Assembly (NCBI GenBank): GCA_027922465.2
Contig: BQMF02000501.1
Coordinates: forward strand, 124,001-188,000
Direction: 5' to 3'
DNA: 64,000 nucleotides
Source: Turritopsis dohrnii
Taxonomy: Eukaryota > Cnidaria > Hydrozoa > Anthoathecata > Oceaniidae
Positions 29,261 to 40,499 of the stretch are shown piece after piece. Position 1 is the stretch's first letter. Each line of letters starts with the position of its first letter. Both the position numbers and the translations under genes were made by a program. The notes below the pieces were generated by a model. The model saw nothing but the letters and a program-made list of their open reading frames with translations, made no database searches and had not been told where the DNA came from.

Positions 29261-30341
29261 CTAGTCGCCAAGGCGGCGTCGCTCGCCGCCCATGTTCAGC
29301 ATGCGTTGACTTCACGAAAAATAAAATTAAGGAATTGGCAACCGAAAGTGCTACCATGTTGTAGAGCTCGAAAAACTGATCAAAAAAATGTATGGGATCG
29401 TTCCGCTACGATCAACCGTTACAAAGATATCATTTTTCAAAGATTTTGATGACGTCACAGACCCCTCCCAAAAAAATTAGACCCAAACTTTTCGTCACCC
29501 CATCACCTGTATAGCGGACCCCAAAAAACGTCAGTTATCCCTAGAAGCAGATTCGAAATCAAATCTCAAATATCAGTTTAAACAATGGTTCCAAAAAACC
29601 CCAAATTTCATGATGTGTTATTTATTTTTTTAAAACAATCATTGATCAGTACAACAATACACTCAAAACGTAGAGAGAAAAAAACTTTTTATTAGCTTTT
29701 GTTTTAAAAAAGTTACGCGCTCTAACATGGGTGCTATCAAACGTAAGGGGAAAATGGTTTCTCTTCTTAAAAAGTTCACACGGAGGAGAGAAAAAAAGGC
29801 ACGTGCTAAATGAATAAAGAGAATAAAAAAAACGTTCGATCAGAAGCGCTTTATAAAAAGAAATTAAATTATTAAAAGAAAAGCAAAAAAATATTTTGTT
29901 TCATGATACTCTTTTTTTACCTTTCGGTTTTTAAACATTTTGATTGCTCGAAAAAAAAGTTTACCCGTCTGAGACAGTCAGGCAAGGATACGTTAGGATA
30001 CACTGGCGAACATGCTACCACGTTCTGCCACTGCTGCTTTTTGTCCAAACTGTTTAATCAGTTAATTTCTTTGTATTTAGTTGATGTATAGTTTTCAAAG
30101 CCAACGTAGTCAACGTAGACCTTGGAATATAAAACTAACAATAATAATAAAAATAAAACGTTATTCCTATTAGTTCATCAGCCAAAAAAAAGTCACGTTC
30201 GATTGGGGTTGCAATGTATTTGCTTTAAACTCACGTCACACACAAAAGCAGAAATAATTTCGCTCACAACTCAATCTACCATTTTGCGTGACTTACAAAC
30301 AAACAAACAAACAAACAGAGAATCGGCTATTAATATATAGA
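29261..30341 (-). mobile_element. Non-autonomous Helitron 2, joined to Helitron 1
   Basis: The termini match Helitron 1: TCTATATATTAATAGCCGAT at 30341 and CTAG at 29264-29261 after the GGCGGC/GCCGCC hairpin. The ~690-bp body (29640-30341) is closely similar to 28572-29260. The stretch 29300-29600 is absent from copy 1 and includes a segment homologous, in inverse orientation, to 34990-35290. The base after CTAG is the first base of Helitron 1, so the two are head to tail. Confidence 0.8.
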
Positions 30342-30564
30342 AGGAACATTTTATTCATAAATATTTGATTTATGTGCTAATAAGAAAGCTTATCAGACTG
30401 AAACCAACGATTGAGAACGAACATTTCACAAGCTTAATTTTTCATAAAATAAAAATAGGGCTAAATAAAAAGTTATTATGGGCAAGTTTCTAAAGTAAAT
30501 TTTTTCCAAAACCTCGTATAAGACATCACAAAAACGTTGGGCAGTTTATCGGGGAAATATGATA

Positions 30565-31752
30565 TACAGTGTAAATCAAAAACGTTTATTCAAGATTATC
30601 GAACGCATTTTTTCTGTTTGTTATTAATATTTTGCCATTCTTACCTCGAAAAAAAGCATTTTTTGAGATCTATATCTTTTATTCTAAAAATATTTATACT
30701 GGAAAAAAATTTTTTTACACATTAATTTCTTCGGCTGGAACGGAAAAAGCTCGGGAGAATTTTGTTGACGCATGCGCGTGAAATAAAAATTACCGCTGGC
30801 AGAGATTTAGAATTCTCTTGACCTACTCTTGAGCTTGGGGTAAAAGTTAAACTCATTCTACTTTTGAGCGCGTATTTTTTCTCTCTCTTTTGTTAAATTT
30901 TATATCAGCCAATCATACTTGAGTATTGTTTGTTTTTAAAATGCGAACGTCAATCAATAAAACAAAATATTTAAGATTTCTTGAAAAAACAATTTTGTAT
31001 GATGAGAATTTTTTCACTAGAAGGTTTATTAGGGTTTTTTTTCACCCTCAATAAATGTGCGAAATATATTAATGATGCTACGACTTGTGGCCTGCTTATA
31101 ATCTTGCATACTCGTATCGTCGAGTCATTACCGAGCAGTAACCAGTTGTTTTTAAAAAGATTTATTCTTATTTTATTTCAAATTCCATAAATAAGAACAA
31201 AATGAGCTGGTATCAGAAACTGTGTTCTTAAAGCCAAGAACAAAATAAGAACAATTCAGGCTGAAAAAGGTTTCTGTCGTCAAGACAGTAACAAAATTAA
31301 TATGTTCAGTTCAAAAATGCGAAACTAGTAACTTTTCTTCTGTTCGAGGCTGCCATTCTGAATGTTTTGATATTTTTTACATGTGCATGAAAAACAGTTA
31401 AGGAAATCAATTTGTGCTCCCGAGAAAAAATCTCACGAACTTTTTTCGCTCGAGCGTAAAATGCAGCTGTATGAAAATCGGCCTTAACTTGAGTTTTAAT
31501 GAGGAAATTACTCTTTGTTTTTACTTGACAAACTTCGTAACTCGGTTTTATAACTCGGGAATTCCGAACCTCCAAGCCTTTTCATTTATTATTGATTATT
31601 TTGAACATTAAATTCCCTGAACAATTTACGTTTATCTGTTCTAAACTTTTGTTAATGAATCTTTTTGTGTCAGAAAATCGCAAAATATTAACAACTATTT
31701 ACCAAAAAATGCGTTCAATAATCTCGGATAAACGTTTTTGATACACATTGTA
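30565..31752. mobile_element. mariner-like non-autonomous element
   Basis: TACAGTGTAAATCAAAAACG at the left is mirrored at the right by CGTTTTTGATACACATTGTA. Complementarity continues to AACGCATTTTTT, about 50 bp. TA at both ends suits Tc1/mariner insertion. It contains AACAAAATGAG-type repeats and an inverted AACTCGGGAATTCCGAAC block shared with 49730-49760. No transposase was seen. Confidence 0.75.
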
Positions 31753-32539
31753 GATTGATAAAAAGTGCATTGAGGAATAACATAGCGGCAGATAAAGAAT
31801 ACGGAGGAGGTGCTTTTGCTTCCATGAATTTTATGGTTTTGATATTTATATCTTTTTAGTCGGAATTTCTCTTCTGTTATAAAACAACTGGTCTCTTTAG
31901 CAAATTTATTTCTATTTTATCCAAATTTCCTTACTTTAGAGATAGCAGCTGATCTACCATTATGAATTCGCTGAAATCCATCTGTATGAAGTTTCCTATG
32001 AGGAGTCTGGTAATAACAAATTTTTTCATAGTTGATGTAAAAAAATTTGAGTATTAAATTTCTCGCCAGCTGCCATCTTGAAACCTAATGCTTACTACCT
32101 TACAGTTGTCATATAACGCCATAATAACGCCACAACTACTTTCAAGGGCGAGTTATTTTGCTTCTTGCACTCGATCTATTGTGATGTGAAGATGTGAAGT
32201 ATGAGAGGGATGTTTGATGAGGGAAAAAAAGTCGGTAAAAAGTTTAGTGGAAAATTTAAGTCACCACCTCTAATCATCCATCAAACAATAATGGTAGTTG
32301 TTGAGAAGACTTATTTTTTACTGATGCATGTGAAATGTGAAACAAAGCACTCACGAACGTTTCATTGGAGCAATAACTGGAGAGAGCAGTCTGTCGTGCA
32401 ATATTTACAGAAGAAATACGCAATAAAAATCTCTTTAAATCTAACAAGAAAAACTCACGCTTTAAAACTCTCGCTCAATTAAATGTGATTTTAGTCGATT
32501 TTCATTAGGAAGCAGAGGATACATACAAAACCGAATATA
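31753..32539. other. No gene recognised
   Basis: AT-rich sequence with one 93-codon frame (32201-32482) lacking recognisable motifs. I regard it as non-coding. Confidence 0.4.
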
Positions 32540-32700
32540 CTGTTTATATTTTGAACGGAATTTTCCAATTTTGATCAAATCTGACAAAATGACAAATATG
32601 ATGAATTCAGCACCTTTAAATTGTGATTTGTGAAAATTTTCGTGAAAATTGGTGAACTTTTGAATTTGGTCCCAATTTTGTCCCAATACATGTCTTTTGA
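32540..32700 (-). repeat. Single unit of the ~120-bp periodic repeat
   Basis: TGATCAAATCTGACAAAATG and GTGAAAATTGGTGAACTTTT match units of the arrays at 33975-34330 and 37915-38225. On the minus strand it reads FTNFHENFHKSQFKGAEF, parallel to the peptides of the other copies. Confidence 0.6.
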
Positions 32701-33090
32701 ATTTGGCTTTACATGTGGCTTCATTTTTAGCCTCTGCAGGAGGAAGTCATGGAAAGAGGCTAGATTGTAGGCGACTTTTTACCCGTAAAAATCTTCAGAC
32801 CTCGAGTAATTCCCCGGTCCCATAAATCAGACGTCGCGCAATGCATTATGGTAGTTGTATTCATAAAAAACTTCAAGTTTTTCAGACTCTGGAATGTTAG
32901 GAATGCAAAATAGTTGTGGCTAATTATTATGTAGATAATGTATTTTTTTAACGGAGATAATTAAATATATCTTGAAAAAGGTTTGGGAGTTAATATTATT
33001 GCCATAATTAATTACGCAGTTAGTTATGTAAATAGAACGAACGGCGGTTTGAGATATTGAGAAGAAACGAAGTAAAAATACTTGAGAAAA

Positions 33091-33378
33091 ATGAGTTTAA
33101 ACCACAACAATCCTAAGTCAGATCTTGGTTCTAGCTTTTTTCAAAGCTCTTGCAAGGAACCAAGACCTGCATTTCGTGAAATTTCAAACGAAGAATATCG
33201 AAAAGACGAGGAAGATACCATCAATGCAATAACATCTTGGTCGAGGGATATATCACTGCTCCCTCCCATCTCTCATAAATCCATGAAAGATTATCTCATA
33301 GATGGAACAGTCGATATTGATAAACGTTCTCGAGGTCTGAAGATTTGCGCGTTCAGAACGTCATATTTGAAAAGATGA
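33091..33378 (+). CDS. Uncharacterised ORF, possible exon (95 aa)
   Basis: ATG at 33091 opens MSLNHNNPKSDLGSSFFQSS and the frame runs through EISNEEYRKDEEDTINAITS and KSMKDYLIDGTVDIDKRSRG to a stop at 33378. Composition is less AT-rich than the surroundings and coding-like, with a charged hydrophilic protein and no membrane segment. A second frame at 33447-33716 may be a following exon, but I found no in-phase donor/acceptor pair. I do not recognise a family. It could be a host gene or part of a transposon. Confidence 0.35.
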   Translation: MSLNHNNPKSDLGSSFFQSSCKEPRPAFREISNEEYRKDEEDTINAITSWSRDISLLPPISHKSMKDYLIDGTVDIDKRSRGLKICAFRTSYLKR

Positions 33379-33446
33379 CACAAGCATAAATTAATTTAGT
33401 TTACGCTCCTGTTACACTGTCAAAAATAAAATATCGTTTTCTTTAG

Positions 33447-33716
33447 CTTGCTAGAAGTAGGTACTTGCACATTAGCCGGGTAACCAGCGTCCTTCACCCA
33501 TCCAACCAAACAGACGCATACAGTGACTCGACGTATTATAATTCCGACGAATCCAAATCACAAAATCTGTCGTCCACATACCGAACGAATTTTGTCGATC
33601 CTATCACGAACGATACTTTCTACACAACGCCGACGTTTCCATTCCTTATATGGGCAGATTCGAACGAGTCGAGTTTTTCGCTGCTCAAGAATATAATGCA
33701 GGAAGAAGAGCAATAA
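33447..33716 (+). CDS. Uncharacterised ORF, possible downstream exon
   Basis: After a polypyrimidine-AG (TTTTCTTTAG/CTTGC) the frame reads VTSVLHPSNQTDAYSDSTYY, then NFVDPITNDTFYTTPTFPFL and NIMQEEEQ before a stop. It is rich in Ser, Thr, Tyr and acidic residues. The acceptor context and coding-like composition suggest an exon that continues 33091-33378, but the join is not proven and no homologue is recognised. Confidence 0.35.
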   Translation, partial: LARSRYLHISRVTSVLHPSNQTDAYSDSTYYNSDESKSQNLSSTYRTNFVDPITNDTFYTTPTFPFLIWADSNESSFSLLKNIMQEEEQ

Positions 33717-33974
33717 TATGTGTGGCAAAAATGTCTTCAGGCCACTTGAAAATCGAAAATTTGTAAATGAGTAGTTTTTTAATCAAGAGGGAGAGGGTTT
33801 CTGGCATTTCCTGATTTTTGTCACTTTCACACGCACTCTAATGTTTGTTTGCGAAATTGTAACAGACAGAATTCCCTTACTCGTTTGCAATCTGTAAATT
33901 TCTGAAGATATTGTTGCTTTCTACATCTCCAAATTTTCAGTTTTAACTCCGTTATGCAGAATTCGCTAGTCTAA

Positions 33975-34330
33975 AGCCTAGTCTAAAATCTGACAAAATG
34001 ACTCGCAAATTTAAAATCAACATCTTCCAATTGTGCTTTGTACAAATTCTTATGAACATTGCAGAACCTTCTAATTTGGTCCAAATTTGACCCAAATTGT
34101 CCAATTGTAGTCAAATCTGACAAAATGACTATCAAATTCGAAATCAACACCCTTCGAATGTGCTCCGTGCAAAATTTCATGAAAATTGAAGAACTTTGCA
34201 AATTTGGTCCAAATTTGGCCTAAATTACCCAATTTTAATCAAACCTGTCAACAAGATTGTGAAATTCGAAATCAACACCTTTCAAATGTGCTTTGTGCAA
34301 TTTTTATGAAAATGCGAAATCGGCAACGAA
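33975..34330 (-). repeat. ~120-bp periodic repeat array A
   Basis: Three diverged units each hold AAATCTGACAAAATGAC, a GAAATCAACACC-type block, GTGCTTTGTGCAA and a TTTGGTCCAAATTT block. The array is followed by GAAATCATGTAAACGTTACA and a TAG-rich tail (GTAGTAGTAGGAGGAG). The minus strand reads a repeated peptide, FCNVHKNLYKAQLEDVDFKF. A second array is at 37915. Confidence 0.75.
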
Positions 34331-34687
34331 ATCATGTAAACGTTACACAAAACTGTTCATAACTTGGTGTAGTAGTAGGAGGAGAAACTACGGGTATCTT
34401 CAGATACTGTAGGTTGGTTGTTTACATATTACCAAAACTTCTACAGCGAGGTTTTTTTATTTGATTAATCAATATTTTATACGTTATCAAGGTTGTGTTA
34501 CAGTAGGGGAGATTGTATCTGTGGTGTTGTTTAATCTTTGTCTCGATGACCTTGCTCGTAACATACAAAACAACAAAAGCTCGTAACATACAAAGTATTG
34601 ACTGAGTGTTGTTGTTGTTGTTGTTATGAGAACATTTTTACAGGATAAAAACTTCAGTTACAAACTGCTATCAATGCCTGTCTTGCA

Positions 34688-34730
34688 TAAAATAAAATTT
34701 AAAATAAAATAAAGTAAAATAAAATATAAA
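34688..34730 (+). repeat. Microsatellite (AAAAT)n
   Basis: AAAATAAAATTTAAAATAAA and continuing similar units. It is simple sequence. A short TTG run lies ~70 bp upstream (34609-34625). Confidence 0.8.
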
Positions 34731-34923
34731 GTATACAAAGTTCGACGCATTTAGAATAAGAATTCAGAGCCGAAATTGTAACAGCTAATATGATTGGATA
34801 GATTAGATCAGTATGATAAAAATTGAAATTAGGTCATTTTGCTACTGGTCTTTGTGTGTAAGGCTGAAATAATTATTATTTAAATGATCAGTTTAAATTT
34901 TTTTTAAGTAAAAGAAAACGTGA

Positions 34924-35290
34924 TGCAGTGTGTATCAAAATGTCTTATCCACCAACTTTCAAGGCGTATTTTTCAAGGGGAATTTATCTCGAGAACCAAT
35001 AGGCATAACTGACGTTTTTTGGGGGTCGGCGATACAGGCAATGGGGTGACGCAACATTTAGGCCCAAATTGTATTTGGTACTGCGGCTATGATGTCATCA
35101 AAATCTTTGATCGACGACATCTCTGCAACGGCTGGTCGTAGCGAAACAATCTCATACACTTTTTTAATCAGTTTTTCGAGCTCTACAACATGGGTACATT
35201 TTCTGTTTCCAATTCTTAAATTGGAATTTTCGTTACGGGAAACGCTCACGGGAAAGGCGAATTTGACACATCCTTTTCGAAGTTAAACTC
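34924..35290 (+). mobile_element. mariner-like element fragment (left end)
   Basis: It begins GCAGTGTGTATCAAAATGTC and runs through AACTGACGTTTTTTGGGGGT, a region with ATGATGTCATCAAAATCTTT, to about 35290. The part from 34990 matches 29330-29590 in inverse orientation, inside Helitron 2. The right end is missing. Confidence 0.6.
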
Positions 35291-35519
35291 GGTAAAAAAC
35301 TTTTTACCCGAGTTGCTAGTTTCTATTTTATTCGCTATGTAACACGTAACATGTATGTAACACGTTTTCCTTTATTTCAAGCAATTTAATCTGATCCATT
35401 AAAATGATAATGTATTTCAACCTTAACACTGGGACACTGATACAACTTACAAATATACTTTATAGCAGTGAGAACAGTGACATATATGTCCATTTCAATC
35501 ACTGCTTGTATGTGTCTAA

Positions 35520-35851
35520 GGGGGTGATCACATGGAAGGGGGCTAGCTCGGTTTGCCGAGATCTCGCCACAATTAAGAAAGTGTCATAAATTTGTGTTTG
35601 TGATCACATGAGAAACGGGCCAGCCCGCTTTGCCGGGGGATCTCGCTTTATTTAACCGATAACCGATTTAAATGATAATTACATACACGGCGCATGCGTG
35701 AAGCTGAACAAATATAACAAATATCACCTGATCAATTCTTCAGCCCGGGTAAACGGGATGATACTTTTCCATGTGATCATAAAAATTTATCAGCCCGCCT
35801 AACCGAGCCAGCACGGTTTACCGGGCTAGCCCGCCTCATGTGATCACCCCC
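35520..35851. mobile_element. Harbinger-type MITE A
   Basis: It starts GGGGGTGATCACATGGAAGG and ends with the complementary CATGTGATCACCCCC. TAA flanks both sides (35517-35519, 35852-35854). The arms carry blocks such as CCGAGATCTCG and AGCCCG. It has no ORF. It is immediately followed by MITE B, with which it shares one TAA. Confidence 0.85.
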
Positions 35852-35854
35852 TAA

Positions 35855-36227
35855 GGGGGTGTTTATATGGAAGCGAGCTGGCCCGGTTAAACGGGCTGGC
35901 TCGCTTAGCCGAGATCTCACTTACATTAAGAAATATATGTTTTATTCGAATGTGTTTATATGAAAACCGAGCCAGCCCGCCTAAGCGAGATCTCGGTTCA
36001 ATTTGCCGAGATCTCGCTTCAGTGGGATGAAAATTTTCCATATAAACATCCACAACCGGGCTAGCCCAGCTGAGCGGGCTAATTTCATAGCATGCGCATA
36101 CTATTTCATAAACAAAAACATACAAAGGTGAGCCAGCCCGCTTCCATATGAAGGCGAGATGAAATTGTCTCGGATAAGTGAGCCAGCCCGGCTAACCGGG
36201 CCAGCTCACCTCCATATAAACACCCCC
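35855..36227. mobile_element. Harbinger-type MITE B, adjacent to A
   Basis: It starts GGGGGTGTTTATATGGAAGC and ends CCATATAAACACCCCC, flanked by TAA at 35852-35854 and 36228-36230. Internal blocks GAGATCTCG, AGCCAGCCCG and TTTATATGAA repeat in both orientations. It is related to MITE A in end sequence and architecture but not identical. Confidence 0.85.
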
Positions 36228-36912
36228 TAAGTATTGAATTATTAAATATCATGTACCTAAAAAAGCCTTGACTTTTTAATCAATAGTTACTTCTAATTAT
36301 TTCACTGGGGAACTGAAATAACGAGTAACTATTATTTACTGAAAACATTATGAAATTAATGTATTAGAAAAGCAATAAAATACATAGAAACATAGAAACG
36401 AGGCTAAACTTGATAACTAAGCAGTAACTCGGCATTTAAACAGAAACATGTAAAATGTTTTGTTTTTACTTCAAAACAATGCTTGTCTTCACTATGCTAC
36501 TCTATCAAAATGAATGTGTAAAATACAATACCGATATATAGTTTGTTTCCCTAACATTTTGCATAGTGGAATTGTTTTGAAGGATACAGAGTAGATGATC
36601 GAAAACAAATCGTATAACCATATTTGAAACATTTTCTCAAAATCGATTCGTTGCAAAGGCTTTGTTTCAACTTGTGGAAAAATTTACCAAGTTATGATCA
36701 CAGGCGTATTCATACGACGTATTCAGGGTCAATGAAAACCACGGAGGAGTGCTTCGCCATGATAATTATTTTCAGTCTTGAGTAGGTTACTCCCTCGTTT
36801 GTTTTTTCTTCTTTAAATCACTCTCCATCACAATTTACATTTACATTACGTAAATTCACGTCGGCTTCATCTATCAGAAACGTTTAAATTCTTTATTTGC
36901 ATGTGAGCTAAC

Positions 36913-37254
36913 TCAACCGTAAGAAAAATGATTTTCTTCAGGTTTTGATAGTATGGCAGAACGTTGGATGCTTGCAAAGTTTGGTTCAGATTGTATAGCT
37001 GCAATTGGATCTGCAAGCAATTCTGCGTACCTTGAGAAATTCTCCATATTTTTAAAGCTTGGTGTAAACTCTTCACAAGTCGATATATCGATTTCGTTAG
37101 TTTCTTGCAAGGTTTTTAAATGTTCTTGAGATACAAAGGCAACACGTATCCTTGAGGTTGTGCTATCAGTGCTAACAGTGCTGCTTCCTTGTGAATATTT
37201 TTTATATAATGCTGAGTGTGGTTGGACACGGTGTTTAGTTATGACACACCCCAT
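36913..37254 (-). CDS. Uncharacterised 113-aa ORF with N-terminal MGC
   Basis: It starts MGCVITKHRVQPHSALYKKY. Gly2-Cys3 is a classical N-myristoylation/palmitoylation context. The rest is hydrophilic and coding-like (SSTVSTDSTTSRIRVAF, EFTPSFKNMENFSRYAELLA), ending SKPEENHFSYG with a stop. It has no membrane helix and I recognise no family. It could be a first exon, a small membrane-anchored protein or a retained ORF. No splice partner is evident. Confidence 0.45.
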   Translation of the reverse strand: MGCVITKHRVQPHSALYKKYSQGSSTVSTDSTTSRIRVAFVSQEHLKTLQETNEIDISTCEEFTPSFKNMENFSRYAELLADPIAAIQSEPNFASIQRSAILSKPEENHFSYG

Positions 37255-37602
37255 GACGTCGAGATGGGTTTTAAATTGATCAGCACATCTCTAGAAAAAT
37301 TCAAGAGCATCACTGGGAAATAATAACGAAATACAAAAACTATTTGAAAATGCTACTTGGCTGTACTTTCACTCGCAATATTTAACAGATGAGAAAAATT
37401 GTATAATGACTCTCACTACTTCGCTATTAGCAACTGTAGAAAATAATGGATTTAAAAATTAACACTATGCTGTTATTCAGCCATGAAATTGAATAATTCA
37501 GGACATTCTTCCTCCAGGCAAACGCTTATTTTCTCTGAATTTTTAAACCACTATTAATTAAGATTTACGTGAGCAACAGCTAGTTGGTTACCGTATTTCC
37601 TC

Positions 37603-37670
37603 CATCTAGCGCCGCCCTCTGATAAGCGCCGCCCTCTAAAGAGCGCCGCACCTCTCAAAGCGGGGCTTTT
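37603..37670 (+). repeat. GCGCCGCCCTCT short tandem repeat
   Basis: Three spaced copies of AGCGCCGCCCTCT-like sequence (TAGCGCCGCCCTCTGATAAG, GCGCCGCCCTCTAAAGAG, GCGCCGCACCTCTCAAAG) make a GC-rich patch. It is probably the end of a repeat. Confidence 0.6.
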
Positions 37671-37914
37671 TGGGAAAAAAATGCTAGTTGGTTAGTTGAT
37701 TAACCAAGATATACCACGTGATTCTGCAGATATACCTCACTCATGCGATTAGCAACAAGAACTTATTTATTTGTTTTCGGAAATCATATTCTTAAATGAA
37801 AATTTGTTTTTAAAACAAGAACAAGAAGCCGCTTGGCTTGAAGACTTCAGGACGTAACACAACGATGCATATCTAGTCTCAAAAATACAACATTGCCGAA
37901 TTGCCAAATTATGT

Positions 37915-38235
37915 TCAAATCTAACAAAAATGACTGGCAAATTCAAAATCAACAACTTCTAATTGTGCGTTGTACAAATTTTTATGAATATTGCAGAACT
38001 TTCTAAATCCAAATTTGGCCCGAATGACCCATTTCTGGTCAAATCTGACAAAATGACTGTCAAATTCGAAATCAGCACCTTTCAAATGTGCACCGTGCAA
38101 ATTTTCATGAAAATTGGTCAACTGGAAGTCCGAATTTGACCAAATTTGCGAATTCGGCAACAATGTCATGTAAACGCTGCACGAAAACGCTCATAACTTG
38201 GAGTAGTAGTAGTAGGAGGAGGAGAAACCATGGGT
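37915..38235 (-). repeat. ~120-bp periodic repeat array B
   Basis: It has the same units as 33975-34330 and a tail ending GTAGTAGTAGTAGGAGGAGG. The minus strand encodes FCNIHKNLYNAQLEVVDFEF and FHENLHGAHLKGADFEFDSH, repeated peptides matching array A. Confidence 0.75.
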
Positions 38236-38314
38236 ATTTTAAATACTTTATTCCACCACGGGTGTCCTAAAGTCAATTACAGAATTTACAAACCATAATT
38301 AAAGAAGCTTTATA

Positions 38315-40225
38315 TACAGTGTGTTTCAAAACTTTGGCAACAAAAATTTTCATCGCATTTTTTCATTAAGTTTTTAACGATCAATTAAGACATAAAGTTA
38401 ACAACCGTCTCTTTATTGCTTAAAGGTGCAAAATCTTTTATGACGTTATGTGACAACTGAAACTTTTACGTAAGCAATTACTTTGATTGAGAGTCTCAAT
38501 TACTTTAATTTTTAATTTTAATTTTTTCAAACATGCGAAGGCGAAGATCCACTTAGGATATATAATTGTCCGCGAACCAGACTGGATCGGTTCGCTAAAC
38601 AATAGACCACCAATCATCCAATCATCCGAAGTGGATATTCGCCTTAACTTCGGCTTTGTTAAAGTGAAAGCGATAAAAAAAATTTAAACAAGATGCCCTA
38701 CCGGGCAGAAGGATTTCTGCAAGCTTTGCTGCTGAAAATGCCACAAAAATGCAACACTAGCACACTAGTCCTGCAAAACTAAGACAGTCACATCATTCAG
38801 CTCGAGAAGCATCAGCATTAAATAAACAAAAATATTGATGCGACTGACAATGTTCGTCAAGAAAGTCAGCCTACCACAACATAAAAAAGGGGCTTTTCTT
38901 TATGCTATCGCTGAGATCATTTATGAAGATCTGTTTTTTTGTACGAATAAGCTGAATGATTGCTACTGGATATTTGCCACCCACGTACTCCAAAAAAGTG
39001 CATCGACACAATACGAAACTTTAATTTAACCACATTAAATATAACGAATCCTATAAAAAGATTGTGTATACTGGCGGTAACCAACATATCGTTTGGGCAG
39101 CACAAACTAATATATAAAGTTTCTATATTGATCTCCTCAGAATGAAAAATATAAATATCACAATAATAATTACTTAGAAATTAAAGCTCATATCTAATCT
39201 AAAAGTTAAAAAAAATACAACATACGTAGGGAGAAAAGAGATAAGCTGATATAGCCAGAATACATCCAAAAATTGCTATTAAATATAGTATAAATAGCTG
39301 TATAAAGTGCATATGTTGGTGATGTTGGGGAGGAGCTGAAAGGAAGCTAAGCTGAGCTTTAAAAATCCAAAAGCTTCTAAAAATTGACTTCAAACATGCA
39401 TACACATACAAAATACACGAAGGTCTTTCATATTTAAAAAGGCTTGGAGCAAAAATAAAACAAGAAATACCTTTTCTTCCACACACCATGTATTGGCACT
39501 GTTTTCATATTTTAAACTTCAAGAAAACTTCTTTCAAAAAACAGAATAACCACACTGTAATTTAATTTTGTGAACATGATAAGTTCCCAACAGTAATGCA
39601 ATTCTTTATATAAAATTATAAGCTGTATTAACTTCTTTTAAAGCCATATTTCCATCAAAGAAACTTTTAGCAAACTACACACGTTCTTTCGCTGCCATTT
39701 TTAAAACGTTTTGTGGACGATCACATGGCATGGCGAAAATCAGCCAATAAACTATCGCTATTTAAGTGGAGGTGGCTAAATTAGCACCCGTTCGTAGAAA
39801 TCGGGCATTATGCACCAATGACAATTAAGACGGCTTTTTTATGAACCAATGAAATTTAAGAAACAAAAATGCGCCGGTTTGGACAGTAAGATGAAAAAAA
39901 AAAAAAAAATCAGAAAAACACGGACGATCGTAAAGTATTTCTTGCTTACGCAGAAATCCAAAAAATTGCTACGTAACTCCTTTTGTTTTCAGAAATTGAT
40001 GTTATTGTTAAACATCTTAATGGATCGTTAAGAAATCAATGAGTTTTTCCAAACTTATTTTTCGATTTTCTCTTCTGCTACTTTTCCATTTCCTACAAAA
40101 ATTACATCACGAGTAAGACCAAAAAATAAGGATTCCATTGATGTAGAATTTATAAAAATCAATTGGATATTTCCTTCAAAAATGCGATGAAAATTTTTGT
40201 TGCCAAAGTTTTGAAACACACTGTA
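38315..40225. mobile_element. mariner-like TIR element, 1.9 kb
   Basis: TACAGTGTGTTTCAAAACTT at the left is mirrored at the right by AAGTTTTGAAACACACTGTA. The similarity continues inward (GCAACAAAAATTTTCATCGC). TA at both ends fits mariner insertion. The interior contains other repeats, including a small MITE (38539-38644). No transposase frame was seen. Confidence 0.8.
38539..38644. mobile_element. Small MITE nested in the 38.3 kb element
   Basis: AGGCGAAGATCCACTTAGGA at the left is mirrored by AAGTGGATATTCGCCT at the right, with GTCCGCGAACC / GGTTCGC blocks between. It resembles Harbinger MITE ends. No clear 3-bp duplication was seen. Confidence 0.6.
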
Positions 40226-40499
40226 TAATGACGACCGACCGATTAACAATGACAAAGAGTTATGGAAACACGTCACTAAAGGTCCTCAGGGCAAAACTGA
40301 AGACACCATTGAGCAAACGACAGTGTTATAGTTAACGAATATTAGGAAAATCAGCAAATCTGCAAAGAAAGTGTAAAAAAAGGTTTGCCCCACGAAATCG
40401 AGCAATCAAACAAGACCGCAAGTTGTGGTAAGCATGTTCCCAGAAAGGCAATACATATTTTGAAAAGAAAACGCAAAACAAAATCCTCTTTTAAAACAT

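Noticed and set aside
28575..30341. LTRs of a retrotransposon (two direct ~690-bp repeats)
   Set aside because: The termini are Helitron type (5' TC, 3' hairpin plus CTAG), with no TG/CA ends, primer-binding site or gag-pol.
32201..32482. 93-aa plus-strand ORF
   Set aside because: It lacks recognisable domains and its composition matches surrounding AT-rich sequence.
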